Positions 20,300 to 29,538 of a stretch of DNA of 64,000 nucleotides are shown piece by piece (the stretch's first letter is position 1; the number at the start of each line of letters is the position of its first letter). Origin of the DNA: Budvicia aquatica DSM 5075 = ATCC 35567 (GTDB lineage Bacteria > Pseudomonadota > Gammaproteobacteria > Enterobacterales > Enterobacteriaceae); assembly GCF_000427805.1 (NCBI RefSeq), contig NZ_ATYS01000001.1, forward strand, positions 289,147-353,146, given 5' to 3'. Under the pieces are notes generated by a model. The model searched no databases, was not told where the DNA came from, and saw nothing but the letters and a program-made list of their open reading frames with translations. A program made the translations under genes and the position numbers.

Positions 20300-20329
20300 A
20301 GGGCTTATAGTTAATATAAGCCCTTTTAA
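20300..20329. terminator. hairpin with T tract (right copy of the duplicated terminator)
   Basis: A 10-bp stem AGGGCTTATA/TATAAGCCCT surrounds a 5-base loop and runs into TTTTAAT. It would stop plus-strand transcription from aegA that passes through the element. Confidence 0.7.
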
Positions 20330-20406
20330 TTCACAACCATCACTCTTCAGTGACTAGAAAAAGTAATATTTCGACATTTATCTCGCAGACCAAACTAACC
20401 TTGGTA

Positions 20407-21021
20407 TCAAATAATCGACCGGCTCGCCAAAACCCGCTCAACGGTATCAACAATAGCCTGAGTCTGAGGATCAATTTCGATATTAACTTTATCCCCTAAA
20501 CGTTTAGTACCCAGAGTGGTTCTTTCTAGGGTTTCTGGTATCAGGTGCACGCAAAAACGCCCTTTGGTGACCTCGCCGATGGTTAAACTGATACCATCAA
20601 TACCGATAAAACCCTTATGTAAAACGTATTTCATCAGATCATCAGGCATTTTAAACCAGATCTGGCGATTGTTTTCTGAGGTCAGTATTTTTACGATTTC
20701 AGCCATACAGATAATATGGCCCGACATCAGGTGCCCGCCAATTTCATCGTTAAATTTAGCCGCTCGTTCGATGTTAACCTGGTCGCCAACTTTAACGTTG
20801 CCAAGATTGGTAATTCTGAGCGTCTCTTTCATCAGGTCAAAGCTGACGATATCACCTTCAACTTTCGTCACTGTCAGGCAACAACCGTTGTGGGCAACTG
20901 AAGCACCAAGCTCTAAGTCAGGCAATAACTCTGATGGGAATTTCACTTTATGGGTACGAAAGTTTGATTTTTCATCAATGGCAACAACAGCGACAGTACC
21001 CTGAACGATTCCGGTAAACAT
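20407..21021 (-). CDS. ribE: riboflavin synthase, alpha subunit
   Basis: Riboflavin synthase dismutates two molecules of 6,7-dimethyl-8-ribityllumazine to riboflavin. The 204-residue protein shows two internally repeated lumazine-binding barrels. Each has the family signature: MFTGIVQG at the start, [12 protein letters not shown] in the first half, [12 protein letters not shown] in the second. I placed the start at 21021 (MFTGIVQ), with TGAGG 8 bases upstream; the open frame extends 33 codons further without homology. It is somewhat shorter at the C-terminus than E. coli RibE (213). It is divergent from mdtK, as in E. coli. Confidence 0.93.
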   Translation of the reverse strand: MFTGIVQGTVAVVAIDEKSNFRTHKVKFPSELLPDLELGASVAHNGCCLTVTKVEGDIVSFDLMKETLRITNLGNVKVGDQVNIERAAKFNDEIGGHLMSGHIICMAEIVKILTSENNRQIWFKMPDDLMKYVLHKGFIGIDGISLTIGEVTKGRFCVHLIPETLERTTLGTKRLGDKVNIEIDPQTQAIVDTVERVLASRSII

Positions 21022-21293
21022 TCGATTAACCTCAGTAACTAATTGAATAAAACCTGTAATAGCCGGAAGTGTGACGCAATTCGCGCTAAAAACCAAATCC
21101 AGTTTTTCTCCGGTTAGCAATAATTCTATCTTGCTACTTTCCGAAAATGAATGACAAGAATAATTTCATTTATTGTATAGGTTGGATTACACAGGGTGAA
21201 TCGGTACAATCCAAATCACCAACTCTTTTTATTGACTCTTGCTTTTGTTCCGAGAGGAATTTTTCATTTTCAAAATCATACAGAAGGTATTGC

Positions 21294-22667
21294 GTGCAGA
21301 AGTATATTAATGAAGCGCGTAGCCTGTTAGCTTTAGCTATTCCGGTTATTATTGCTCAGTTTTCCCAGACCGCTATCGGCGTTGTCGACACCATTATGGC
21401 CGGCGGCGTTAGCCCGACCGATATGGCCGCAGTCGCAGTCGGCACCTCTATTTGGCTGCCAACCATTTTATTCGGTCAGGGGCTGCTTATGGCATTAACG
21501 CCCATTGTTGCTCAATTAAATGGTTCCGGCCATCGCAGTAATATTGCCCATCAGGTACGTCAGTCTTTTTGGCTGGCATCGGCGATCTCACTGTTGGTGA
21601 TGACGGTGTTATACAACAGTCATTTAATTATTGAACATATGCAGGGTATCGACCCTAAGCTGGCCGATATTACTATTCGTTATTTACAGGCCATTATGTG
21701 GGGCGCGCCCGGCTATCTGTTTTTTCAGGTTTTTAGAAGCCAGTGCGATGGTTTATCAAAGACGAAACCCAGCATGGTCATTGGGTTTATTGCGCTGTTA
21801 GTCAATATTCCTATTAACTATGTTTTAATCCACGGCAAGCTCGGATTTCCGGCCATGGGTGGCGTAGGCTGCGGCGTTGCTGCGGCCTTAGTGTATTGGC
21901 TTATGTTTTGCTGTATCAAAATCTATGTGGGTTCTGCGGCATCGCAAAAAGATATTAACGCCCATAAGAAATTTGAAATGCCATATTGGCCAACCTTAAA
22001 ACGCTTAACCGGCCTGGGCCTTCCGGTCGCATTGGCCCTGTTTTTTGAAGTCACGCTGTTTGCCGTGGTGGCGCTGTTAGTGTCACCGCTAGGCGTGGTG
22101 TCCGTCGCCGGCCATCAGATAGCCCTGAGCTTCAGTAGTCTGGTCTTCGTTTTGCCGCTGGCGCTGGGCGTCGCGGCTTCTATTCGCGTTGGCTTCAAGC
22201 TAGGCCAGAATAAAGTAGATGAAGCCCGAGTGGCGTCTTATACCAGCCTGATTCTTGGTCTATCAATGGCATCAATGACAGCGATATTTACCGTGGTCTT
22301 TCGCCACCAAATCGCGCTGATGTATAACGATAGTCCGGCGGTGGTGATGATGGCAACGCACCTGATGTTGCTTGCCGCTATTTATCAATGTTCAGATTCT
22401 ATTCAGGTGATTGGCAGTGGCATTTTGCGCGGTTATAAAGATACGCGTTCAATATTCTTTATTACCTTTACCGCATATTGGCTTATCGGCTTACCCATCG
22501 GTTATGTGCTTGGCCTGACGGATATCGTCGTTCCTCGTATGGGCCCCGCCGGTTTCTGGATTGGATTTATTATCGGGCTTACCGCTTCTGCAGCAATGAT
22601 GATCGCAAGAATGCGCTGGCTACAAAAACAACCTATCGCCCTTATCTTACAACGCGTATCCCGTTAA
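21294..22667 (+). CDS. mdtK: MATE-family multidrug efflux pump MdtK (NorM)
   Basis: The 457-residue inner-membrane antiporter has 12 predicted helices. It exports cationic drugs and fluoroquinolones in exchange for Na+ or H+. The start GTG 21294 gives [18 protein letters not shown], matching the E. coli MdtK N-terminus and its 457-residue length; AAGG lies 7 bases upstream. The open frame continues 49 codons upstream but without homology. Motifs [21 protein letters not shown] and [17 protein letters not shown] are typical. A terminator follows. Confidence 0.92.
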   Translation: MQKYINEARSLLALAIPVIIAQFSQTAIGVVDTIMAGGVSPTDMAAVAVGTSIWLPTILFGQGLLMALTPIVAQLNGSGHRSNIAHQVRQSFWLASAISLLVMTVLYNSHLIIEHMQGIDPKLADITIRYLQAIMWGAPGYLFFQVFRSQCDGLSKTKPSMVIGFIALLVNIPINYVLIHGKLGFPAMGGVGCGVAAALVYWLMFCCIKIYVGSAASQKDINAHKKFEMPYWPTLKRLTGLGLPVALALFFEVTLFAVVALLVSPLGVVSVAGHQIALSFSSLVFVLPLALGVAASIRVGFKLGQNKVDEARVASYTSLILGLSMASMTAIFTVVFRHQIALMYNDSPAVVMMATHLMLLAAIYQCSDSIQVIGSGILRGYKDTRSIFFITFTAYWLIGLPIGYVLGLTDIVVPRMGPAGFWIGFIIGLTASAAMMIARMRWLQKQPIALILQRVSR

Positions 22668-22675
22668 AACACGCG

Positions 22676-22708
22676 CCCGGAAGCCTCAAGTTTCCGGGTT
22701 ATTTTTAT
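22676..22708 (+). terminator. terminator of mdtK
   Basis: The 7-bp stem CCCGGAA/TTCCGGG (22676-22682/22692-22698) is followed by TTATTTTTAT. Confidence 0.8.
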
Positions 22709-22798
22709 CCAGATGCTGAAAATATGAATAAAAAAGAGCCTGGCTGTGCAGTTCCTCACCAATTAAACCTAATGTAACAAGAAATTCTCTTTTTCTCC

Positions 22799-22834
22799 TT
22801 GCCAGTTAGGCACTTCATCGTTAATATTCGTCCG
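22799..22834 (+). promoter_or_regulatory. promoter of the tRNA-Val pair
   Basis: TTGCCA (22799-22804) and TAATAT (22822-22827) are separated by exactly 17 bases. A C/G-rich discriminator follows (CGTCCGC), as is common in stringently controlled stable-RNA promoters. The tRNA starts about 40 bases downstream of the likely start site. Confidence 0.7.
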
Positions 22835-22872
22835 CATCGTTAATGCTGTCAGGTAGTAACGAGTTAGTATGT

Positions 22873-22949
22873 GCGTCCGTAGCTCAGTTGGTTAGAGCAC
22901 CACCTTGACATGGTGGGGGTCGGTGGTTCGAGTCCACTCGGACGCACCA
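22873..22949 (+). tRNA. valV: tRNA-Val (GAC anticodon), first copy
   Basis: The 77-base cloverleaf has acceptor stem GCGTCCG/CGGACGC and an encoded CCA end. The anticodon stem CCACC/GGTGG holds the loop TTGACAT, so the anticodon is GAC (reads GUC/GUU). The T arm contains GGTTCGAGTCC. The tandem pair in front of pykF corresponds to E. coli valV-valW. Confidence 0.95.
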
Positions 22950-22981
22950 AATAACAATCTCTTGTTGTTTGATTACAGTAT

Positions 22982-23058
22982 GCGCCCTTAGCTCAGTTGG
23001 TTAGAGCGCCACCTTGACATGGTGGAGGTCGGTGATTCGAGTTCACTAGGGCGCACCA
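22982..23058 (+). tRNA. valW: tRNA-Val (GAC anticodon), second copy
   Basis: The 77-base gene has acceptor GCGCCCT/AGGGCGC, the same anticodon arm as the first copy and an encoded CCA. It lies 32 bases behind the first tRNA and is presumably cotranscribed. It differs from the first copy mainly in the acceptor stem and T arm. A T-rich stretch follows without a clear hairpin. Confidence 0.95.
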
Positions 23059-23169
23059 TTCTTCTTTTCTGGTTTTATTTTCTTTATAATTTCCTTTTAA
23101 AATCGCCCTCTTTGTACGTTTTCACTAAAATCAGCTATTATTTACCTTATTATTTCAACATTTATCCAT

Positions 23170-23198
23170 TTTCTTCTATAGCTATTCGTCTCTATAAT
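23170..23198 (+). promoter_or_regulatory. pykF: probable pykF promoter
   Basis: A perfect TATAAT (23193-23198) lies 17 bases behind TTTCTT (23170-23175), a weak -35 box. It sits about 255 bases upstream of the pykF start and just upstream of the candidate Cra site. Confidence 0.55.
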
Positions 23199-23213
23199 AG
23201 GCAAAATATAGCA

Positions 23214-23229
23214 GGTGAAAGGTTTCAGC
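23214..23229. promoter_or_regulatory. candidate Cra (FruR) operator of pykF
   Basis: TGAAAGGTTTCA (23216-23227) is a TGAAA/TTTCA inverted repeat with a 2-base centre, one mismatch from the Cra consensus. It lies just downstream of the TATAAT box. Cra is known to repress pykF in E. coli from a site overlapping early transcribed sequence. The assignment here is inferred from motif and place. Confidence 0.5.
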
Positions 23230-23453
23230 ACGTTAAGTAAGTCAGTTGTCCGTCAGTTTAATCAGGTATGTTTGTACCGTTTTGCATTCATGTTCTCGAT
23301 TAGTTATGACGTTTCTTGCCTATAAACTGGCGGGATTGTTTATGTTTCGCAATAATAAAAGAAACAAAAAAACGGATACTTTCTCGCCTGAAGCCTTGAT
23401 ACAGCAGGCCATCATTTTCTTCTAACACAATACTATCGGTAGAATTTATCATC

Positions 23454-24866
23454 ATGAAAAAAACCAAAATTGTATGTACCATCGGTCCAAAAACTGAATC
23501 TGAAGAAGTTCTGGGTAAACTGCTTGATGCAGGTATGAACGTAATGCGTTTGAACTTTTCTCATGGTGATTACAATGAGCATGGTCAGCGTATCAAAAAC
23601 CTTCGCGCTGTTATGGCTAAGACTGGTCAGAAAGCCGCTATCCTGCTGGATACTAAAGGCCCTGAAATTCGTACCATGAAACTAGAAGGCGGCAATGATG
23701 CCTCTTTAGTTGTTGGCCAGACTTTCACCTTCACAACCGACCAAAGCGTTATTGGCAACAGCGAGCGCGTGGCTGTAACTTACACCGGCTTCGCCAGCGA
23801 TCTGCAGGTCGGCAATACTGTACTGGTTGATGATGGCTTGATCGGTATGCAAGTTATCGAGGTTAAAGCCAATGAAGTTGTTTGCCGCGTACTGAACAGC
23901 GGTGACCTGGGTGAGAATAAAGGCATCAACCTGCCAAACGTTTCAATCCAACTGCCTGCCCTGTCTGAAAAAGATAAAAACGACTTAGTGTTTGGTTGTG
24001 AGCAAAACGTCGATTTCGTTGCAGCATCATTTATTCGTAAGCGTTCTGACGTGTTAGATATTCGTGAACATCTGAAGGCCCACGGCGGTGAGCACATTCA
24101 AATTATTTCCAAAATTGAAAATCAGGAAGGTTTGAATAACTTTGATGAAATTCTTGAAGCTTCTGACGGCATCATGGTTGCTCGTGGTGACTTAGGCGTT
24201 GAGATCCCGGTTGAAGAAGTTATCTTTGCTCAGAAGATGATGATTGAGAAATGTAACCGCGCACGTAAAGTGGTTATCACAGCAACTCAAATGCTGGACT
24301 CAATGATTAAAAACCCACGCCCTACCCGTGCAGAAGCCGGCGACGTTGCTAACGCCATTCTGGACGGAACGGATGCCGTTATGCTATCGGGTGAAAGCGC
24401 TAAGGGTAAATACCCATTAGAAGCTGTAACCATCATGGCAACCATCTGTGAACGTACTGACCGCGTGATGCCATGCCGTGTTGATACGCTGGCGACTTCG
24501 GGTAAATTACGTATCACCGAAGCAATTTGTCGTGGCGCGGTTGAAACTGCCGAGAAACTTGATGCCGTTCTGATCGTTGTAGCGACCCAAGGTGGTAAAT
24601 CGGCTAAAGCCGTTCGTAAATACTTCCCTACTGCCCCCATTCTTGCACTGACCACCAATGAAACAACGGCTCGTCAGTTAGTGTTAACCAAAGGTGTTAC
24701 CGCTGAACTGGTTAAAGAAATTGCCTCTACTGATGACTTCTATCGCATCGGTAAAGAAGCAGCATTAGCCAGCGGTTTAGCGCAGAAAGGTCAAATGATT
24801 GTGATGGTCACCGGCGCATTAGTCGCCAGTGGTACAACAAATACCGCATCGGTACATATCGTTTAA
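23454..24866 (+). CDS. pykF: pyruvate kinase I
   Basis: The 470-residue enzyme converts phosphoenolpyruvate and ADP to pyruvate and ATP at the end of glycolysis. It has the N-terminal [12 protein letters not shown] motif, the catalytic lysine motif [18 protein letters not shown], the metal/phosphate region [11 protein letters not shown], and a C-terminal allosteric domain (residues 350-470). The length equals E. coli PykF, the fructose-1,6-bisphosphate-activated type. The order tRNA-Val, pykF, lpp, ldtE is the E. coli order. The 395-bp region upstream holds the promoter and the Cra-like site. Confidence 0.96.
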   Translation: MKKTKIVCTIGPKTESEEVLGKLLDAGMNVMRLNFSHGDYNEHGQRIKNLRAVMAKTGQKAAILLDTKGPEIRTMKLEGGNDASLVVGQTFTFTTDQSVIGNSERVAVTYTGFASDLQVGNTVLVDDGLIGMQVIEVKANEVVCRVLNSGDLGENKGINLPNVSIQLPALSEKDKNDLVFGCEQNVDFVAASFIRKRSDVLDIREHLKAHGGEHIQIISKIENQEGLNNFDEILEASDGIMVARGDLGVEIPVEEVIFAQKMMIEKCNRARKVVITATQMLDSMIKNPRPTRAEAGDVANAILDGTDAVMLSGESAKGKYPLEAVTIMATICERTDRVMPCRVDTLATSGKLRITEAICRGAVETAEKLDAVLIVVATQGGKSAKAVRKYFPTAPILALTTNETTARQLVLTKGVTAELVKEIASTDDFYRIGKEAALASGLAQKGQMIVMVTGALVASGTTNTASVHIV

Positions 24867-24882
24867 AATAATACTGGTTGTT

Positions 24883-24912
24883 AAAGCGCCGTTTATACGG
24901 CGTTTTTTTTTA
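24883..24912 (+). terminator. terminator of pykF
   Basis: The stem CGCCGT/ACGGCG with loop TTAT (24887-24902) is followed by nine T residues. Confidence 0.9.
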
Positions 24913-25149
24913 TCTTTTTTATATTAAAAACGCTCGTCTCGATATATTGACCATTTTTATATCTAAAAAACTTTTATTATGGTGGATAAAAATACAGTTT
25001 TATTTTCAGGGGATTATCACAAATATTCGATAAATCACTTCTGATGAACTTTTTAACTAGCGTAAGATCCTTTTTTTTTCAAATAAAAAATCATTTTGAC
25101 TATTCTTTAACCAAATAAGCAAAATAGTTGGCAAGAAGTTAAAAAATTA

Positions 25150-25178
25150 TTCTCATTCCAAAATACTTTGTGTAATAC
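25150..25178 (+). promoter_or_regulatory. lpp: lpp promoter
   Basis: The segment ATTCTCATT...CTTTGTG-TAATAC closely follows the E. coli lpp promoter as I remember it, with -10 TAATAC at 25173-25178 and a weak -35 near 25150-25156. The 250 bases upstream (24913-25149) are extremely AT-rich, with A and T runs that could act as an UP element. That stretch holds no gene. Confidence 0.6.
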
Positions 25179-25225
25179 TTATCTGGCTACATGCAAAAAA
25201 GTTAATTCAAATTGAGGGTGTAAAT

Positions 25226-25435
25226 ATGAACCGTACTAAACTGGTACTGGGTGCAGTAATTTTAGGCGCTACTCTGTTAGCAGGTTGTGCTAAAACTGAT
25301 ACAACTACTAACAGCAAGCTGACTCAACTGATCAGCGATGTTGCTGCTTTACGTTCTGATGTACAAGTTGCTAAAGATGAAGCTGCTCGTGCAAACCAGC
25401 GTTTAGACAACATGACTCGTTCTTACAAGAAGTAA
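25226..25435 (+). CDS. lpp: major outer-membrane (Braun's) lipoprotein Lpp, shortened form
   Basis: The 69-residue precursor has a signal peptide with lipobox LLAGC (cysteine 21) and a 49-residue mature chain. The chain forms a trimeric coiled coil with the C-terminal lysine (SYKK) that is linked to peptidoglycan. The C-terminal 32 residues align without gaps with E. coli Lpp. The N-terminal part is 17 residues instead of 26, with a Thr/Lys-rich stretch AKTDTTTNS replacing about one and a half helical repeats. Lpp tethers the outer membrane and sets periplasm width, so this form may hold a narrower gap. A perfect terminator follows, and ldtE lies close by. Confidence 0.93.
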   Translation: MNRTKLVLGAVILGATLLAGCAKTDTTTNSKLTQLISDVAALRSDVQVAKDEAARANQRLDNMTRSYKK

Positions 25436-25452
25436 TTCTTCTGGTAAGTGAA

Positions 25453-25482
25453 AATGGCGCACTCTGTGCGCCATTTTTTTTA
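25453..25482 (+). terminator. terminator of lpp
   Basis: The perfect 10-bp stem 25453-25462/25466-25475 has a TCT loop and is followed by eight T residues. Confidence 0.92.
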
Positions 25483-25832
25483 CCCTTAAACATCGGTTAG
25501 CCCATCGTCATTCAGTGATAATTATCCTTCCCTGCTTCTCACTCACTCGACCACCCCCTCTTTTCTTCTGCTTAAATAACTTTCTTAGCCGGGCAATTAA
25601 TATCGTCTTTACGCTTGTGAAATAAAACAGCGTATAACAGCCCTTAGCAAGGCGCTAATTAATAGAGCTGGATATTTACGGACAACACATTTGAAATGAA
25701 CTGGCTTGGTTCTGGCTGCTTATTTTTGCCCTTGTTAACCACCAGCAGGAATAAAATGGCTACAGCGTATTTAAATAAGTAAAAAAGACTGGGTGAGCTA
25801 ATCAGAAGAGGTAATGGGGTATTTAAAAAAAT
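25483..25832. other. 350-bp gap between lpp and ldtE
   Basis: Both flanking genes end here. I find no ORF with homology, no repeat shared with the rest of the window and no strong hairpin before the ldtE terminator. Confidence 0.4.
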
Positions 25833-25859
25833 AGCACAGCAGAGTGGCTCTACTGTGCT
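25822..25859 (-). terminator. terminator of ldtE
   Basis: On the minus strand a 12-bp stem with one mismatch (25833-25859) runs into ATTTTTTTAAA. Confidence 0.8.
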
Positions 25860-25877
25860 TTAGAACGACGCTATTAC

Positions 25878-26801
25878 TTATTTATTCACGTTCACCGGTA
25901 AACCAGAGCGACGGGCAATCTCTTCTCTTACCTTAGCAGCATCAGTTACCGACTCATTCATAAAACTATCAACATAGCTACTGATAGAAATTGATTTTGT
26001 TTGCGGATCGTCATTCTCTGATTTAGACAGTGGTTGGTGAACTTCAACGTAACGTCGACCATCCGGTTCAACCGTTACTTTAACCGGTTCATTGATCACC
26101 TGCACTCTGGTACCCACAGGAACAGTATTAAATAAGGCTTCAATATCATCAGGGCGTAAGCGGATACAGCCAGAGCTCACGCGTAAACCAATACCAAAAT
26201 CAGCATTGGTACCATGAATCAGATAAGTGCCGCCCGCTGCGGCTAAACGTAATGCAAACAGTCCCATAGGGTTTTCTGGCCCGGCAGGAATCACTGCCGG
26301 CAACGTAATGCCTTCAGCTAAATAATTTTTGCGAATATTGGCGGTTGGGGTCCAGGTTGGATTTGCCTTACGTTCTGTAATGCTGGTGACCATAATGGGA
26401 GTATCACGCCCTAACTGGCCGATACCAATAGGATAGACCACCACTTTATTCTGACCTTTCGGGTAATAGTAAAGGCGCAGTTCAGAAAGGTTAATCACAA
26501 TACCTTCCCGCGGAGTATCTGGCAGGATCATTTGCAACGGAATAACCAGTTCTGAGCCAGGCTTAGGTAGCAGCGGGTCAACCTGCGGATTAGCCTGTAA
26601 CATTCCAATCAGACCGATCATATAATCGGAAGAAATTTTTTCTAATGAACGACCATCAGTAGGGACAATCAGCACCCTGTTTTCGCCAATTAACCGGCTA
26701 TTTGACGGCGGCAACGGGTATTCTGTCGCAAGTGCGGCAGACATATTGCCAAGACATAGTACGGCTAACATCGCCTTACAAAGTACAAACATACGATTCA
26801 T
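25878..26801 (-). CDS. ldtE: L,D-transpeptidase (LdtE/YnhG type)
   Basis: The 307-residue periplasmic enzyme has a signal peptide (cleavage near ALA-TEYPLPP) and a short LysM-like region (about 40-90). The YkuD catalytic domain (about 98-235) carries the active-site motif HGTNADFGIGLRVSSGCIRL with the nucleophile cysteine. Such enzymes make 3-3 peptidoglycan cross-links or attach Lpp to peptidoglycan. Sequence (PLPPSNSRLIGEN, NEPVKVTVEPDGRRYVEVH) and the place behind pykF-lpp fit LdtE. The C-terminus is about 27 residues shorter than E. coli LdtE. Distinguishing LdtE from LdtA/B/C by sequence alone leaves some doubt. Confidence 0.85.
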   Translation of the reverse strand: MNRMFVLCKAMLAVLCLGNMSAALATEYPLPPSNSRLIGENRVLIVPTDGRSLEKISSDYMIGLIGMLQANPQVDPLLPKPGSELVIPLQMILPDTPREGIVINLSELRLYYYPKGQNKVVVYPIGIGQLGRDTPIMVTSITERKANPTWTPTANIRKNYLAEGITLPAVIPAGPENPMGLFALRLAAAGGTYLIHGTNADFGIGLRVSSGCIRLRPDDIEALFNTVPVGTRVQVINEPVKVTVEPDGRRYVEVHQPLSKSENDDPQTKSISISSYVDSFMNESVTDAAKVREEIARRSGLPVNVNK

Positions 26802-27135
26802 GCTGAGTTCCTAAATAACATCAACTTTAGTTAATTTATAGGCTATCTGTCAGCAGATGAGCCCGTAATTAGCCGTTACAATATCAATATCCTGTAACAA
26901 AACAAAATTTTCACACAGAGATACCACTCTTTGCCAGATAAAAAATAATCAAATTGCTATTTTTACGTGCTATTCAGAGCCTGTTTGTCTAAATAGATTT
27001 ATAAATCAATAGCGTTGTTATAACGCATAATGACTTATTTATTTTGTTAACCACCATAATTGTCATACCCAAATTTGGCTTGTTGAGCTAAGATAACTCA
27101 ATTGTTAAATAAAAGTAACATTACCGGAGCTTATC
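26802..27135. other. 334-bp divergent promoter region ldtE-tpx
   Basis: The region is AT-rich and should hold both promoters. TTGAG and CTCAA form a spaced inverted repeat at 27083-27101, a candidate operator about 35 bases before the tpx start. GTTAA-type motifs resemble ArcA sites but are too degenerate to call. CCGGAG at 27124-27129 is the tpx ribosome-binding site. Confidence 0.4.
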
Positions 27136-27639
27136 ATGACACAAACAGTACAACTCAAAGGCAATCCATTATCCGTCGTCGGCCAATTACCTAAAGCAGG
27201 TGAAAGCGCCAAACCTTTCACGCTGTTAGCGAAAGATCTCTCTGATGTTTCATTAAGCAACTATGCAGGAAAACGCAAAGTACTCAACATCTTCCCAAGT
27301 ATTGATACTGGCGTATGTGCAACCTCAGTAAGAACCTTTAATCAATTAGCCGGTGATATACAAAACACCGTTGTGCTTTGTATCTCTGCCGATCTGCCTT
27401 TTGCTCAAGCACGTTTTTGTGGCGCAGAGGGTTTAGAAAACGTAGTCACTCTGTCGACTTTTCGCGGCACTGACTTCAAGAAAGACTACGGCGTAGAAAT
27501 GCTAGACGGTCCATTAAAAGGCCTGACCGCGCGTGCGGTTGTGGTGTTGGATGAACAAGATAAGGTTATCTACAGCGAATTAGTTAAAGAAATTACGACT
27601 GAGCCTGACTATGATGCAGCGCTGGCATCGCTAAAGTAA
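27136..27639 (+). CDS. tpx: thiol peroxidase Tpx
   Basis: This 167-residue atypical 2-Cys peroxiredoxin reduces hydrogen and alkyl peroxides with thioredoxin. The peroxidatic cysteine is C61 in DTGVCATSV and the resolving cysteine is C95 in ARFCGAEG. C82 is also conserved, so the numbering is identical to E. coli Tpx. The tpx-tyrR pair is convergent and shares a terminator, as in E. coli. Confidence 0.96.
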   Translation: MTQTVQLKGNPLSVVGQLPKAGESAKPFTLLAKDLSDVSLSNYAGKRKVLNIFPSIDTGVCATSVRTFNQLAGDIQNTVVLCISADLPFAQARFCGAEGLENVVTLSTFRGTDFKKDYGVEMLDGPLKGLTARAVVVLDEQDKVIYSELVKEITTEPDYDAALASLK

Positions 27640-27657
27640 TAGCCAGCCGCTAAAATA

Positions 27658-27699
27658 AAAAAGCCGCCGGACGTTTGTTTTAAACACCGGCGGCTTCTT
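27658..27699. terminator. bidirectional terminator tpx/tyrR
   Basis: The perfect stem AAGCCGCCGG/CCGGCGGCTT (27661-27670/27687-27696) has A-rich and T-rich flanks. Confidence 0.85.
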
Positions 27700-27710
27700 A
27701 ATTGGATTAG

Positions 27711-29294
27711 TTAGACTTCATTATCTGACGTTTCACTATTTTTCGGCGCATTGCTTAGCCCATATTCTCTTAGTTTATTCGCGATCGCGGTATGAGAAAC
27801 GCCCAGCCTCTTGGCCAACTTTCGGGTACTTGGATAGCTACTGTACAGCTGTGTCAGAACGGAGCTTTCAAAGCGTTTGCAGATCTCATCCAAGCTGCCT
27901 TCCATAATATCGTTGCCCAACATCATTTCTGAGGTTATTTCCGGCAGCATAATATCTTTTGCCTGAAGCTCACTCCCTTCCATCTGAGTAAAACCACGAT
28001 AGAGAACATTCTTTAGTTGACGAACGTTACCCGGCCAGCCGTACTGGGTTAATAATGCGGTCAGCTCTGGAGCCAGCTTAGGTCTGGGCACCCCCAACTG
28101 ATCGGCAAACAGCGTAATAAATTGCTCGGTTAATGGCATGATGTCCTGAACCCGCTCTCTGAGCGGTGGAATATTTAACGTCAGCACATTCAGACGGTAA
28201 TAGAGATCTTCTCGAAATAGTCCCTGGCTAACTAAGTTCACCAGGCTTTTTTGTGTGGCGCAAATAACCCGAACGTCAACGTGCACTTCTTTATCTTCGC
28301 CTACCCGACGGAATGTACCGTCATTGATAAAGCGTAAAAGTTTAGATTGCATGGTCGGTGACATTTCACTAATGCTATCCAACAGGACCGTTCCGCCATT
28401 AGCCTGTTCAAAAAATCCTTTTTTAGCTTCGACAACGTTAGGATAAGCGCTGGCAGCCTGACCATAGAGTTCACTTTCCACCACGTCATCAGGCAAAGAG
28501 GCACAGCTGATAGCCAAGAACGGCTTATCACGACGGGCACTGCGTAAATGGCTAGCCTGAGCCAGGACATCTTTACCGGTCCCGGTATCGCCGATAATCA
28601 ATAACGGTGCATCAAGCATGGCCAACTTATTGGCCTGTTCAATGAGCTGACGCATTTTACTGCTGACCGCAACGATATGGCCAAACGCGTTGTTGTCCGC
28701 CATATTTTTATTTTGCAGCTGGCGCCCTATTCTGGCCGCCGATTTCAGCACGATAACCGCACCGGTAACATCACGCTGCTCGCTGCTTTCATCACTCTGA
28801 TAGATAGGCATAATATCAATCAGGTAATCCTGCCCGCGAACAATCGCCCGCTCAGAGTGCGGAACAATATCATCCCCCTCCAGATGGCGCAGGAAGTTAT
28901 AGCCACTCACTAAGGTCGATGCCGATTGAGTCAGGATTTTTTCTTCTGTCATGCCGAATAACATCAGTGCAGCATGGTTTGCCAGCTCTATGCGCCCTTT
29001 TAAATCGATAGAAATAACCGGTTCCGGCAATGACTCAAGTAAAGCTCGTAATGCTCTAAGTCGCTGCTCTGAGGGCATATAGGATACGGTACGAACGTCT
29101 GTAACGCCGGTAATGCGGCGAATACTCACCATTAATGCGCTAAAAGCATCAAAATCAATGGCGGAAAAATTGAGATAAATCTTACCGGCGAGATCGATTT
29201 CAATGCCGCGCAGATCGATATTGCGCGCAACAAGTAAATCGAGTAACTCACGGGTCAGCCCCAACCGGTCTTCGCACAGAACTTCAAGACGCAT
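27711..29294 (-). CDS. tyrR: transcriptional regulator TyrR, with altered Walker B motif
   Basis: TyrR controls aromatic amino-acid synthesis and transport genes with Tyr, Phe and Trp as ligands. The 527-residue protein has an ACT domain (1-75), PAS domain (80-185), AAA+ domain (205-430) and C-terminal helix-turn-helix (STRKLAKRLGVSHTAIANKLREYGL). Walker A is GDTGTGKD (235-242). The Walker B segment reads VLLDSISEM, so the usual Glu of the DE pair is Ser 307 (codon at 28374-28376). About eight residues are inserted near 281-288 compared with E. coli. TyrR proteins normally lack the sigma-54 GAFTGA loop, and this one does too. Confidence 0.93.
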   Translation of the reverse strand: MRLEVLCEDRLGLTRELLDLLVARNIDLRGIEIDLAGKIYLNFSAIDFDAFSALMVSIRRITGVTDVRTVSYMPSEQRLRALRALLESLPEPVISIDLKGRIELANHAALMLFGMTEEKILTQSASTLVSGYNFLRHLEGDDIVPHSERAIVRGQDYLIDIMPIYQSDESSEQRDVTGAVIVLKSAARIGRQLQNKNMADNNAFGHIVAVSSKMRQLIEQANKLAMLDAPLLIIGDTGTGKDVLAQASHLRSARRDKPFLAISCASLPDDVVESELYGQAASAYPNVVEAKKGFFEQANGGTVLLDSISEMSPTMQSKLLRFINDGTFRRVGEDKEVHVDVRVICATQKSLVNLVSQGLFREDLYYRLNVLTLNIPPLRERVQDIMPLTEQFITLFADQLGVPRPKLAPELTALLTQYGWPGNVRQLKNVLYRGFTQMEGSELQAKDIMLPEITSEMMLGNDIMEGSLDEICKRFESSVLTQLYSSYPSTRKLAKRLGVSHTAIANKLREYGLSNAPKNSETSDNEV

Positions 29295-29538
29295 CGTTTA
29301 TAGCCTTACTCTATGAGTACGGTAGGTAATAGTTAGCGGTATGATACCCGTTAGCGAATAACAGATGAAGAGCACTGTCACAAAAAGTTGACAGATTTAA
29401 CGAAAACGCTTTGAACACATGAATTATCTAACTTATTCAATATCGTTCTTAAAATATCCGCTCAAGCTTATTCCCTTTCTTAATAAAGATTGCTTATATT
29501 GGTTGTTCCGTTAACAGTAAAATAACAGAGAATATGGA

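Noticed and set aside
23019..23240. 73-codon frame starting within the second tRNA-Val gene
   Set aside because: Begins inside a tRNA and runs through the pykF promoter region.
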